Source: an uncultured Bacilli bacterium (GTDB lineage: Bacteria > Bacillota_I > Bacilli_A > RF39 > UBA660). From it: DNA of 64,000 bases. Positions within the stretch are counted from its first letter, which is position 1. Every line of letters starts with the position of its first letter. Below the pieces are notes generated by a model, which worked only from the letters and a program-made list of their open reading frames with translations, was not told where the DNA came from and did not search any database. The translations under genes and the position numbers were made by a program. Shown piece by piece: positions 44,672 to 52,078 of this stretch. The DNA lies in NCBI GenBank assembly GCA_934168275.1, contig CAKPNA010000001.1:372001-436000 (forward strand). The letters are read 5' to 3'.

Positions 44672-46495
44672 CTATTGAATAACATAAGGTGAACTTGAAG
44701 TTCCAGATCCACTGACAACCGCTATCCCTTGTTTAAGTGAAACTACAGGGCGCCCACCAAGCGAATCCGCAACGCTGTCGCCGCTGAAAGTCCCGGAAGA
44801 ATACAAGTTGAACTCGCGAGCATACCAGGTGCCGAAGCTAAACGGAGAAAAGGACCAATTATTAACTCCATTATATAGGTAATATGATGTATTTGTCTGC
44901 CATATAACCGCTCCAGCATATGCTATTTCTTCGGCAGTAATCATTCCTACTGGATATATTAACTTACCATTACCATTATTTGTACTTACTGAAAACTTAT
45001 CTAATTGTCTTGGACATACTAAACTAAGTTTTCTATTAGATAATCTTTGAACACTACTAAAATATAACCACTTATCGTAATTACTATAATTATTATTCCA
45101 ACCACTTGTATTAAAATTATAATATGTTCGATCATTACAAAAGCCACTATCTTCTAATTTGGATGTATAACTAGTCATATTAGTTTTATACCAAGCATCT
45201 ATTTTAACTTTAGCATTTGATTCTTTAACATTAATGTTTCCTTCAAACATATCATTTAATAAATCTTTTGGTTTCTTTCCATTTGTTAAAGTAAAATAAT
45301 AAGCATGTTTATCTTCGCTATAAATAATATGAATATAGTATACACTTTGACATGTTGTGCCTGAACTAAAACAAGTATAATGATATCTATCCGTATAATT
45401 ACTATACTCAGTACCCCAATTACTTGGATTTGTTAATGTTTTTGTATCTTTTAAGGTATATTTTCCTGTACTAGCATCATATGTTACATCATTACCAAAT
45501 ACAATATTTCCACTTAGAGTTGTAATATCTTTACTACTAGCGGTATGAGAAGTATTATACATATATCCTACATATGCTGGCGAATTATAACTTGTATTAA
45601 ATTGAATATTACCTATTGTTGTATCAGCCCCTGTATTGTTACATTGTCCATTAGAAGGTTTACCATCATAGATAAGTTTTACACCACCTGTTTCTGTTGT
45701 TCTGACTATTCGCCAACAAAAGTTAGCGAATAAGACATGGTTATTATCTACTGCTCCCCTGTAGTAATATACAGGGACATTATTTTCTGTATTAGTTGTT
45801 GTATATATTCCTTTTGTCCCATCAGCACTAGATTGTTTATTAAAATCAATTCTTGTATATTTATTAGCGCTACTCTTTATTTTATAGAATAAAGTATTAT
45901 TAGCATTTCCATCATTATAACCATAATCTATTGGTAGATTAGGATTATTACTTGATGTTCCTTTCATTTTTACTGATATACTTCCACTTAAGTTTTGCGT
46001 TTCTGTTTCATCTAGCCAAATATATAAGTAATATGTTTTGGTATATGTGCTACTTGACTGTGAAATATTATCATAGTCATTTTTAATTAGCCAGATATCA
46101 CTACCAACTGTTTTATTTTTAAAACTACCACTTGATACAATATCCTCAGTACAACTACTAGCATTAGTAGTAAGTGTATAACGCATTGATTCTCTTTTTA
46201 AACTATCCGATAATGTGGCAATATTCATACCTATACTAAATGATACTTTACCTCCTGAAGTATTAGTAGATGTTGCTACTATTTTCTTTTTTATAGCATA
46301 TTCACTAGTACATTTAGCCGGCATGAATGAAGTATTGACATTACCACCACCATCAATAGTCATTGTTAAATTACCTGACTTTATTTGCGTAATATTAGTC
46401 GCTACTGCACTTGTTGTTAAGTAAGCAAATGTTCCACCTATACTCAAAAATATTATTGATAAGATACCTAATGTTATATATAACTTCTTTTTCAT
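44672..46495 (-). CDS. DGR target: secreted TasA/camelysin-like plus C-type-lectin-fold surface protein
   Basis: 607 residues. Signal peptide 1-30 (KKKLYITLGILSIIFLSIGG, then TFAYLTTSA). Residues ~30-185 resemble TasA/CalY-type exported beta-sandwich proteins (ITQIKSGNLTMTI, KKKIVATSTNTSGG, YYLYIWLDETETQNLSG). Residues ~190-607 form a C-type-lectin/FGE-like module: YYYRGAVDNNHVLFANFCWR, CWRIVRTTETGG, VGYMYNTS, and the closing GGRPVVSLKQG typical of DGR targets. Codons ~546-586 are the VR; diversified positions form the ligand face. No sortase motif, lipobox or C-terminal helix, so attachment is through the TasA-like part or it is released. Start: ATG after GGAGGAAGGG. A leader ORF and attenuator-like terminator precede it. 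Confidence 0.92.
   Translation of the reverse strand: MKKKLYITLGILSIIFLSIGGTFAYLTTSAVATNITQIKSGNLTMTIDGGGNVNTSFMPAKCTSEYAIKKKIVATSTNTSGGKVSFSIGMNIATLSDSLKRESMRYTLTTNASSCTEDIVSSGSFKNKTVGSDIWLIKNDYDNISQSSSTYTKTYYLYIWLDETETQNLSGSISVKMKGTSSNNPNLPIDYGYNDGNANNTLFYKIKSSANKYTRIDFNKQSSADGTKGIYTTTNTENNVPVYYYRGAVDNNHVLFANFCWRIVRTTETGGVKLIYDGKPSNGQCNNTGADTTIGNIQFNTSYNSPAYVGYMYNTSHTASSKDITTLSGNIVFGNDVTYDASTGKYTLKDTKTLTNPSNWGTEYSNYTDRYHYTCFSSGTTCQSVYYIHIIYSEDKHAYYFTLTNGKKPKDLLNDMFEGNINVKESNAKVKIDAWYKTNMTSYTSKLEDSGFCNDRTYYNFNTSGWNNNYSNYDKWLYFSSVQRLSNRKLSLVCPRQLDKFSVSTNNGNGKLIYPVGMITAEEIAYAGAVIWQTNTSYYLYNGVNNWSFSPFSFGTWYAREFNLYSSGTFSGDSVADSLGGRPVVSLKQGIAVVSGSGTSSSPYVIQ
44691..44703. repeat. Short palindrome after the VR
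   Basis: GAACTT-G-AAGTTC lies 36 bp beyond the VR inside the last codons of the target. Hairpins or cruciforms at this place promote homing in known DGRs. Too short for certainty. Confidence 0.4.
44740..44858 (-). repeat. DGR variable repeat (VR)
   Basis: The diversified copy of TR in the 3' end of the target gene. 104 of 119 positions match; 15 differ, causing 12 amino-acid replacements relative to TR: ten Asn (to S, G, T, Y, R, Y, T, G, D, S), one Tyr to Phe and one Thr to Ala. No non-adenine position differs. Confidence 0.95.
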
Positions 46496-46529
46496 ACTTA
46501 CACCCTTCCTCCAACAAAAAAGCTACGAT

Positions 46530-46555
46530 AAAAAGAGTCTAATTGCTTAAACTCT
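46530..46555 (-). terminator. Attenuator-like terminator between leader ORF and DGR target gene
   Basis: Minus strand: AGAGTTTAA-GCAA-TTAGACTCT followed by TTTTT. Nine base pairs including one G-U, GNRA tetraloop. Its 5' arm lies in the last codons of the leader ORF and the leader stop codon TAG (46539-46541) is in the 3' arm. Confidence 0.8.
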
Positions 46556-46664
46556 CTTCACCATAGTTTTTATTTTTTATTTCTTTTAAACAAACATGTG
46601 TACTGTTAGCCCCCCCCCCCCCAAGTAAACTTGGAGTTAACATATTTTTATTACGTTTCATCAT
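46539..46664 (-). CDS. Leader ORF with a poly-G tract upstream of the DGR target gene
   Basis: 41 codons from ATG 46662-46664 (a second ATG follows immediately), preceded by GAGAAAGGAG. The N-terminal part reads MMKRNKNMLTPSLL, then four glycines encoded by 12 of 13 consecutive G, then the Cys-containing part ANSTHVCLKEIKNKNYGEE and the end SLSN. With 13 G the frame reaches TAG in the terminator. With 14 G the next codon after GGC is TAA; with 12 G a TAA comes after eight codons. It is either a small protein with a phase-variable repeat or a regulatory leader peptide. Reading frame and tract are seen; the function is inference. Confidence 0.6.
   Translation of the reverse strand: MMKRNKNMLTPSLLGGGGANSTHVCLKEIKNKNYGEESLSN
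46610..46622 (-). repeat. 13-bp homopolymer (poly-G on coding strand)
   Basis: Thirteen consecutive C on the + strand, a very unlikely run in sequence this AT-rich. A classic substrate for slipped-strand length change. It sits inside the leader ORF. Confidence 0.9.
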
Positions 46665-46757
46665 GATTCTTAACTCCTTTCTCATAAGCATTTGCTTACT
46701 ATCACATTTACTTGGAAAGAAAAAAACTCTGTTTGTCTATTCTCTTACCTTAAATTA

Positions 46758-46786
46758 ATTCTAGCACAGTTCAAATTCAATTGCAA
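46758..46786 (-). promoter_or_regulatory. Extended -10 promoter of the leader/DGR target transcript
   Basis: -35 TTGCAA (46781-46786), 17 bp, TGC directly before -10 TAGAAT (46758-46763). It predicts a start near 46750, about 85 nt before the leader ATG. Confidence 0.6.
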
Positions 46787-46879
46787 GAGAAAATATATGA
46801 TTTTGGGATGAATTGTAATTTACCTAGTACATTACTGTCAATTCTTGCTCAAAGATATTTATTATTGTTTTTATTGCAT

Positions 46880-47041
46880 TTATAGCATCATTAATACATG
46901 CTCAAATAAAAACATTTGATGAAAATGATGTGTTAAATTGCTATTACCTTTAGATTTCTTTTTTATAATGTCATTTAATTTGTCAGAATTCAACTATAAT
47001 AACACCTCCATTAATTGAACGATTTCTTCTTCAATATTCAT
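46880..47041 (-). pseudogene. Remnants of an AbiE-like pair
   Basis: From ATG 47039-47041, MNIEEEIVQLMEVLL ends at a TAG. A TTG with GGAGGTG upstream (46993) then opens a 37-codon piece: LNSDKLNDIIKKKSKG, MFLFEHVLMML. Its pattern matches the start of AbiEii proteins (K-L-K-x2-I-...-F-E-R-x-L). Everything after is lost. An older relative of the neighbouring pair. Confidence 0.45.
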
Positions 47042-47091
47042 TTTTTAACATAGTTTAAAATTTTATCATAATTATTTATACACATCATTTC

Positions 47092-47130
47092 CTTTTTCTA
47101 GGAAGAATATAACATTATTCCTAGAAAAAG
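47092..47130. terminator. Hairpin after the second AbiEii gene
   Basis: Perfect 13-bp stem CTTTTTCTAGGAA/TTCCTAGAAAAAG. The stem itself carries the A and T runs, so it may work in either direction. Confidence 0.65.
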
Positions 47131-47192
47131 TACAACGTTATATCTCTAAATATCTATTTTTTTACAATACAGTCTTAAATTAAATAATTAAA

Positions 47193-48014
47193 CTACACAA
47201 AAATAATCTCAATAGATTTAAAATAATCAATAACATTATCAATTACAACGTATACCGGTATATCAATCCAATTACTTTGTGCATTATCTAATTTAGCAAT
47301 AAAACGTTTGCTATTCAAAATTGTTTTCAACCTTAATGTTATATCATTCATTGTCTTTTGAGCTATACTTTCATCTTTAAGAATTAATAAATCAATATAT
47401 TTCACTAACCTATCCTTATTTAAAATATTATTATTAATTAAATAATAAAAATCAAAAACATCTTTATATCTAGTTGAACGAATACCAAACTTTAATAAAG
47501 ATTTCAACTTCTCACACACAATTTGCTCAGGTGAATTTATAAGTAATGATACACTTCCCTCTAACAAAGTAAAATCAAATATATATTCATCTTGTTCTAT
47601 TTCAAAAAAACTATGAACACCTATATCTAATTTTGTTTCAAGAGTATTATTATAATTATCTACAATTAATATATTAACACGTTTACCATCATATAATTGA
47701 TGATGTAATTTTTCAATATTGCCATTAATCTTTATAATTGATTCTTTATCTTTTTTATTTAACTCATTTATAAAATTTATTATAGAATTATCATCAAGAG
47801 AATATTTAATAAAATCTAGGTCTAAATCACGTGTTGCACGTCTTGCGCTTTTGCTTATATTATGCATTACAACACCACCTTTAATAGTAATATTACGAGC
47901 ATATCTACTTTTACCTATCTTATATAAAATCAAATCTTGACATACTTTAGAACCTGCATCAGCAAGTTCATATCCTTGTTTCAAATAACTATTAACAAGT
48001 TCATTTAAATTCAC
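47193..48014 (-). CDS. AbiEii-type nucleotidyltransferase toxin, second copy
   Basis: 273 residues. Core motif IKGGVVMHNISKSARRATRDLDLDFI and the distal SPEQIVCEKLKSLLKFG, typical of the other major AbiEii subfamily (unlike the copy at 40.5 kb, with which it shares only the fold motif). GTG start at 48012-48014 after GAGGTG, overlapping the antitoxin stop. Predicted growth-inhibiting type IV toxin, silenced by its antitoxin. Confidence 0.88.
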   Translation of the reverse strand: MNLNELVNSYLKQGYELADAGSKVCQDLILYKIGKSRYARNITIKGGVVMHNISKSARRATRDLDLDFIKYSLDDNSIINFINELNKKDKESIIKINGNIEKLHHQLYDGKRVNILIVDNYNNTLETKLDIGVHSFFEIEQDEYIFDFTLLEGSVSLLINSPEQIVCEKLKSLLKFGIRSTRYKDVFDFYYLINNNILNKDRLVKYIDLLILKDESIAQKTMNDITLRLKTILNSKRFIAKLDNAQSNWIDIPVYVVIDNVIDYFKSIEIIFV

Positions 48015-48553
48015 TAAAACACCTCATCTTGTATTATTTCAAATAGTTTATCTCCATAAGAAAAATATGATAGATATTCTTCTATTTTTCCCATATTTAA
48101 ATCATCTACAATTTTTCTATAATTTGTAATAATTTCCTTATACATATCGTAACCAATTTGATTTTTACTTCTTGCAAGTTCAATAAGCATTCTTTCTTTA
48201 TCATAAACATTGATTGAAACTCCATTAATCTTAATTTTAGTTATTCCAATGCCAAACAATTCATCAGTTAGCCTTACTTGTTTAACATGTTTTGATCTAA
48301 TCTTATTATTTTTTTTAGTTGCAAGAACAATTTTACTTGGAATAAAATCAGTAAGATTATGATAATAATATGCAGAATCACCATACATAACAAAATCAGG
48401 ATACTTCTTAGCAATTATTTCAATATAATTAGCATATGGCTTATCAGAATATAACCCACCATCTACCTTAAAAAACTTTTTCTCATCTACTGCTTTTTGT
48501 ATTTGATAATCAGATTTTAACTTTCCTTTTAATTCTTTATGAAAATACAACAT
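48014..48553 (-). CDS. AbiEi-type antitoxin/repressor, second copy
   Basis: 179 residues. An N-terminal winged helix (LKSDYQIQKAVDEKKFFKV), then DFVMYGDSAYYYHNLTDFIP and the toxin-neutralising part ERMLIELARSKNQIGYD. I choose the ATG at 48551-48553 (TAGGTG spaced correctly) over the GTG three codons earlier. A long inverted repeat over its promoter is the probable binding site. Confidence 0.85.
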   Translation of the reverse strand: MLYFHKELKGKLKSDYQIQKAVDEKKFFKVDGGLYSDKPYANYIEIIAKKYPDFVMYGDSAYYYHNLTDFIPSKIVLATKKNNKIRSKHVKQVRLTDELFGIGITKIKINGVSINVYDKERMLIELARSKNQIGYDMYKEIITNYRKIVDDLNMGKIEEYLSYFSYGDKLFEIIQDEVF

Positions 48554-48570
48554 TTCAATCACCTAATACG

Positions 48571-48623
48571 ATTTTAGACTAAATGGCGCACTAAGTCAAT
48601 ACCAAGTGAGTCATTTAGTCTAA
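48571..48623 (-). promoter_or_regulatory. Promoter and 12-bp inverted-repeat operator of the second AbiE pair
   Basis: -35 TTGACT (48594-48599), 17 bp, -10 TAAAAT (48571-48576) on the minus strand. TTAGACTAAATG (48574-48585) and its exact complement (48612-48623) bracket the promoter, one arm covering the -10. Fits cooperative binding by AbiEi. Confidence 0.75.
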
Positions 48624-48874
48624 TTTTATTTGCGCGTATTATCATCATTTGTTGTATTATCTAACTCACTAATATAATTATCATATCTACGATTCCTTCC
48701 GCTTTATCAATATTTTATCCCATTAAATATCCTCCCTTCAATTATAATATTCCATAAAACTTTTGCATTTACTTCTTTTTTAAATAATTTTTTAATCAAA
48801 ACACCAAGTCTACGTTCCATCGGTTGTGTTTTAATATTCATTATTTTATAATGTAATTGAAAAGAGGTAAAAAT
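48624..48874. other. Gene-free region with a short C-terminal remnant
   Basis: No complete gene. On the minus strand near 48625-48700 a frame reads RNRRYDNYISELDNTTNDDN to a TAA with stops upstream, the look of the tail of a lost protein. The upstream part contains the ribosome site of the next + strand gene. Nothing else seen. Confidence 0.3.
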
Positions 48875-49582
48875 ATGGATGCAGAAAAAATAGGACAATT
48901 CATATATAAATTAAGAACTGATAAAAATCTAACACAAAGTCAATTAGCAGACAACATACATGTCACCAATAAAGCTATTTCTCGATGGGAACGTGGAATA
49001 GGTTTTCCAGATATTTCTCTTTTAGAACCTTTATCTAATGAATTAGGAGTATCTATTCTAGAATTATTAAAGGGTGAAAAATTAAACAAAAATGATTATG
49101 TTGCAAAAGATGATATTAATACATTACTTGAAGTCATTATAAATATAAAGAAAAAATCAAAGAAAAATAATTTAATATTATTATCTATAACAACGATTAT
49201 AGTTATTATATCCATCATTTACTTTAAAACACATTTTAGTGGTTTTAATAATATATATATTGAACAATTACTTAATCATATTTCACTAGTACCATTCAGC
49301 AATATATATGCCTCAATACATAATAAAAACATTATAGCATTAGCCAACAATATTATAATTAACTCATTACTCGGTATTATCATTAATTATTACATAATAT
49401 ACTTTTCTCCAAATAATAAATTAAAAACCATAATACTAATAAACATACTATTAGAACTATTTAAGTGGTTAATGACTATTGGAATATTTGATGTAGATGA
49501 TATTATCATAAGATGTATTACTTGTCTAATTATAGTTAACATTTACTCAAAAAAGAAAATACATATATTACCTCAACAATAA
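48875..49582 (+). CDS. XRE helix-turn-helix protein with VanZ-like membrane domain
   Basis: 235 residues from the ATG at 48875 (AGAGG 7 nt upstream; the TTG at 48857 is less likely). Residues 1-65 are a Cro/C1 HTH (NLTQSQLADNIHVTNKAISR, WERG), a linker to ~95, then four hydrophobic helices whose layout and ending FDVDDIIIRCITCLI match VanZ-like domains. Fusions of this sort are known in gut Firmicutes; they presumably sense membrane or envelope state. The gene it controls is not known. Confidence 0.75.
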   Translation: MDAEKIGQFIYKLRTDKNLTQSQLADNIHVTNKAISRWERGIGFPDISLLEPLSNELGVSILELLKGEKLNKNDYVAKDDINTLLEVIINIKKKSKKNNLILLSITTIIVIISIIYFKTHFSGFNNIYIEQLLNHISLVPFSNIYASIHNKNIIALANNIIINSLLGIIINYYIIYFSPNNKLKTIILINILLELFKWLMTIGIFDVDDIIIRCITCLIIVNIYSKKKIHILPQQ

Positions 49583-49600
49583 ATGTATTTTTCTTTTTTA
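49557..49600 (+). terminator. Terminator of the HTH-VanZ gene
   Basis: AAAATACAT/ATGTATTTT stem with a long T-run on the + strand, beginning inside the last codons. Confidence 0.7.
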
Positions 49601-49649
49601 CTTATTGTTAATAATTTATAAATATGATATATTTGATTTGGTGATTTGT

Positions 49650-50792
49650 ATGAATAAAATAATTGGTATCATAGCAGAATATAACCCCTTTCATCTAGGA
49701 CACATCTACCAGATAAATGAAATAAAAAAGATATATCCAGATAGTACAATTATAGTTATAATATCTCCATCTTTTACTCAAAGAGGAGATATATCTATTA
49801 TTAATAAATATAATAAAACATTAATATGTTTAGAAAATAATATTGACTTAGTAGTAGAACTTCCTTATCCATATGCTACTCAGTCATCAGATATCTTTGC
49901 TAAAGGAGCCATTGAAATATTAAATAAACTAAATATAGATACCTTAGTATTTGGTAGTGAAAGTAATGATGTTGAAACTCTTAAAAACTTAGCCAATATT
50001 AGTAATAACAATACCAATTATCATAACAAAGTAAAAGAATATTTAAATAAAGGATATAACTATCCTACTGCTATGTCAAAAGCCTTATATGATATTACTA
50101 ACGTTAATATTAACACCCCTAATGATCTACTAGCTTTATCATACTTAAAAGTAATAAACAAATATAATTATAATATTACCCCCCTATCTATTAAAAGAAC
50201 TAATAACTATCACTCTAATACTTTAGATAATAGTAATATAGTTAATGCTTCTCTTATAAGAAAACTATATAATGAAGATAAAGATATATCTAATTATATA
50301 GCCACTAATAGTATTAATAAATTAATAAAAATAGATTATAACTATTTATATTCCCTACTAAGACTACAAATAATAAATAATATTAATAACTTAAATGAAT
50401 TTCAAACAGTTGAAGAAGGTATAGAAAATAGAATAAAAAAATATATTTATAAGTCTAACACTTGGGAAGAATTAGTAAAAAATATTAAAACTAAAAGATA
50501 TACTTATAACCGTATCAACAGAATGCTTATCCACATTTTAAACAACTATAAAAAAACAGATAACGACAATATTAATATTGATTATATTAGAATACTAGGC
50601 TTTAATAGTAAAGGTAGAAAACACTTAAATAACATTAAGAAAAATATTGATATTAAATTAATATCTAACTATAAACCTAATATATCAGAACTATTAGATT
50701 TAGAATTTAAAATAACATGTAATTATGCTATAATAACAAAAGATAATGAATTAATAACAAAAGAATTTAGTAGTTATCCTATTAGAAAATAG
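49650..50792 (+). CDS. tmcAL: tRNA(Met) cytidine acetate ligase
   Basis: 380 residues. Forms N4-acetylcytidine at the wobble base of elongator tRNA-Met from acetate and ATP. The nucleotidyl-transferase start IIGIIAEYNPFHLGHIYQI holds the HxGH motif; SPSFTQRGD and ELPYPYATQSSDIFAKGAI follow, as in YlbM/TmcAL. I set the start at the ATG at 49650 (GGTG upstream); the track frame 15 codons longer has no ribosome site. Acetate for the reaction could come from AckA. Confidence 0.92.
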   Translation: MNKIIGIIAEYNPFHLGHIYQINEIKKIYPDSTIIVIISPSFTQRGDISIINKYNKTLICLENNIDLVVELPYPYATQSSDIFAKGAIEILNKLNIDTLVFGSESNDVETLKNLANISNNNTNYHNKVKEYLNKGYNYPTAMSKALYDITNVNINTPNDLLALSYLKVINKYNYNITPLSIKRTNNYHSNTLDNSNIVNASLIRKLYNEDKDISNYIATNSINKLIKIDYNYLYSLLRLQIINNINNLNEFQTVEEGIENRIKKYIYKSNTWEELVKNIKTKRYTYNRINRMLIHILNNYKKTDNDNINIDYIRILGFNSKGRKHLNNIKKNIDIKLISNYKPNISELLDLEFKITCNYAIITKDNELITKEFSSYPIRK

Positions 50793-50802
50793 AAATTTAT
50801 GA

Positions 50803-50808
50803 TATAAT
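50803..50808 (+). promoter_or_regulatory. Extended -10 promoter of the FemX-like gene
   Basis: TGA directly followed by TATAAT (50803-50808); a -35 match is poor, as expected for an extended -10. Confidence 0.45.
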
Positions 50809-50834
50809 TGTATAAACAAAAAGGAGTATAAAAT

Positions 50835-52049
50835 ATGAAATTAATTGAATTAACAGAAACTCAATATCGCAACTATTCCCGTATTCATAAAGAAAAAAAC
50901 TATTGCCAAACAGTTGAATATACTAATTTATTAGAAAATAAGAAATATAATAAAAATTATATAGGTCTAATAGATGATAGTGATAATGTTCTAGGTGCTA
51001 CCCTTATATTAAGTAGTAATTTAGGTATTAAAAAAGGTATTATTCCCGGAGGATTCCTTATTGACTATACCAATAAAGATTTATTAGATACCTTCTGTAA
51101 ATACTTAAAAGATTATCTAAAGAAAAGTAATTATGTCTATGTATCAATGTTCCCACTATTTAGATATAAAGTATATAACAATAAAAGAGTATTATTACAA
51201 GACAATAGTGAGATAGTAAATATTCTAAATAAATATAACTTCGTAGCTACTGAATATACTAATAGATTTAGTAGATATGATTTAGTAGTAGAATCTAAAA
51301 AGAATTTAAATGCTATATATAATAGTTTTAACTCAAATACTAAAAGAAATATTAGAAATAGTATCTATATGGGAATAACTATTGAAAAAGCAAACGATAA
51401 TGAACTAGATACCTTCTATGAAATGGCTAGAAAAAGTACTAAAAAAAATATTGGCTTTTTAAAGAACTATTTAGCAAGTTATTCAACACCAGACAATACT
51501 ATGGAAGTATATTACGCTAAACTAAAAGCAGATGTTTATATTAATAATTATCGTCATCTATTAGCCAAAGAACAAGAAAGAAATAGATTATTAAATGCTA
51601 ATCTTCAAAGAAATAACAGTAAAAAAAGGAAAAAAACCATATCTAGAAAAATGGAATCTGATCGTTTAATAGAAAAATATAATAATCAAATAATTAAGGG
51701 TACTGAGTTATTAAAGAAATATCCAAAAGGAATAATATTAGGTACTACTGCTGTTCTTCTTAATAAAAAAGAAGTATACTTCTTAATGGAAGGTCATGAT
51801 GAAGCCATTAATAAAGTATCTACATCACATATTCTAAAATGGGAAATAATTAAAAAATATTATCAACAAGGTTATCGTATATTTAACCTTGGCAGTGTCC
51901 ATAATAATTTAAATAAAAAAGGAAAATTCTACGGACTATATCAACATAAAATAGGCTTTGGAAGTGATATTATTGAATACTATCCTAACCTAGATCTAGT
52001 TCTAAATCAATTTATTTATAAATTAGTTAAATTTAAAAAGAAAAAATAG
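50835..52049 (+). CDS. FemABX-family aminoacyl-tRNA-dependent peptidoglycan ligase
   Basis: 404 residues. Adds amino acids from aminoacyl-tRNA to the Lys side chain of lipid II to build interpeptide bridges. The two GNAT-like subdomains carry KGIIPGGFLIDY, FNSNTKRNIRNSI and YRIFNLGSVHNNLNKKGKFY, LYQHKIGFG, matching FemX/MurM. A basic coiled-coil of ~60 residues (RHLLAKEQERNRLLNANLQR, then Lys/Arg rich) is inserted at about 235-300, as in tRNA-binding arms of this family. Cytosolic face of the membrane. Confidence 0.92.
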   Translation: MKLIELTETQYRNYSRIHKEKNYCQTVEYTNLLENKKYNKNYIGLIDDSDNVLGATLILSSNLGIKKGIIPGGFLIDYTNKDLLDTFCKYLKDYLKKSNYVYVSMFPLFRYKVYNNKRVLLQDNSEIVNILNKYNFVATEYTNRFSRYDLVVESKKNLNAIYNSFNSNTKRNIRNSIYMGITIEKANDNELDTFYEMARKSTKKNIGFLKNYLASYSTPDNTMEVYYAKLKADVYINNYRHLLAKEQERNRLLNANLQRNNSKKRKKTISRKMESDRLIEKYNNQIIKGTELLKKYPKGIILGTTAVLLNKKEVYFLMEGHDEAINKVSTSHILKWEIIKKYYQQGYRIFNLGSVHNNLNKKGKFYGLYQHKIGFGSDIIEYYPNLDLVLNQFIYKLVKFKKKK

Positions 52050-52078
52050 AGAAAAATCAAAAATTCTCTATTTTTTTC
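52042..52078. terminator. Bidirectional terminator
   Basis: AAAATAGAGAA/TTCTCTATTTT stem between two converging genes, A-run and T-run on the two sides. Confidence 0.8.

Noticed and set aside
46610..46622. Homopolymer as a mere sequencing artefact
   Set aside because: Length may be uncertain by a base or so, but the tract lies in a well-signalled ORF and the 13-G frame alone leads exactly to the terminator; kept as a finding with tract counting as the test.
48707..48898. Minus-strand ORF of 63 codons
   Set aside because: No ribosome site, overlaps the start of the HTH-VanZ gene, no recognisable sequence.
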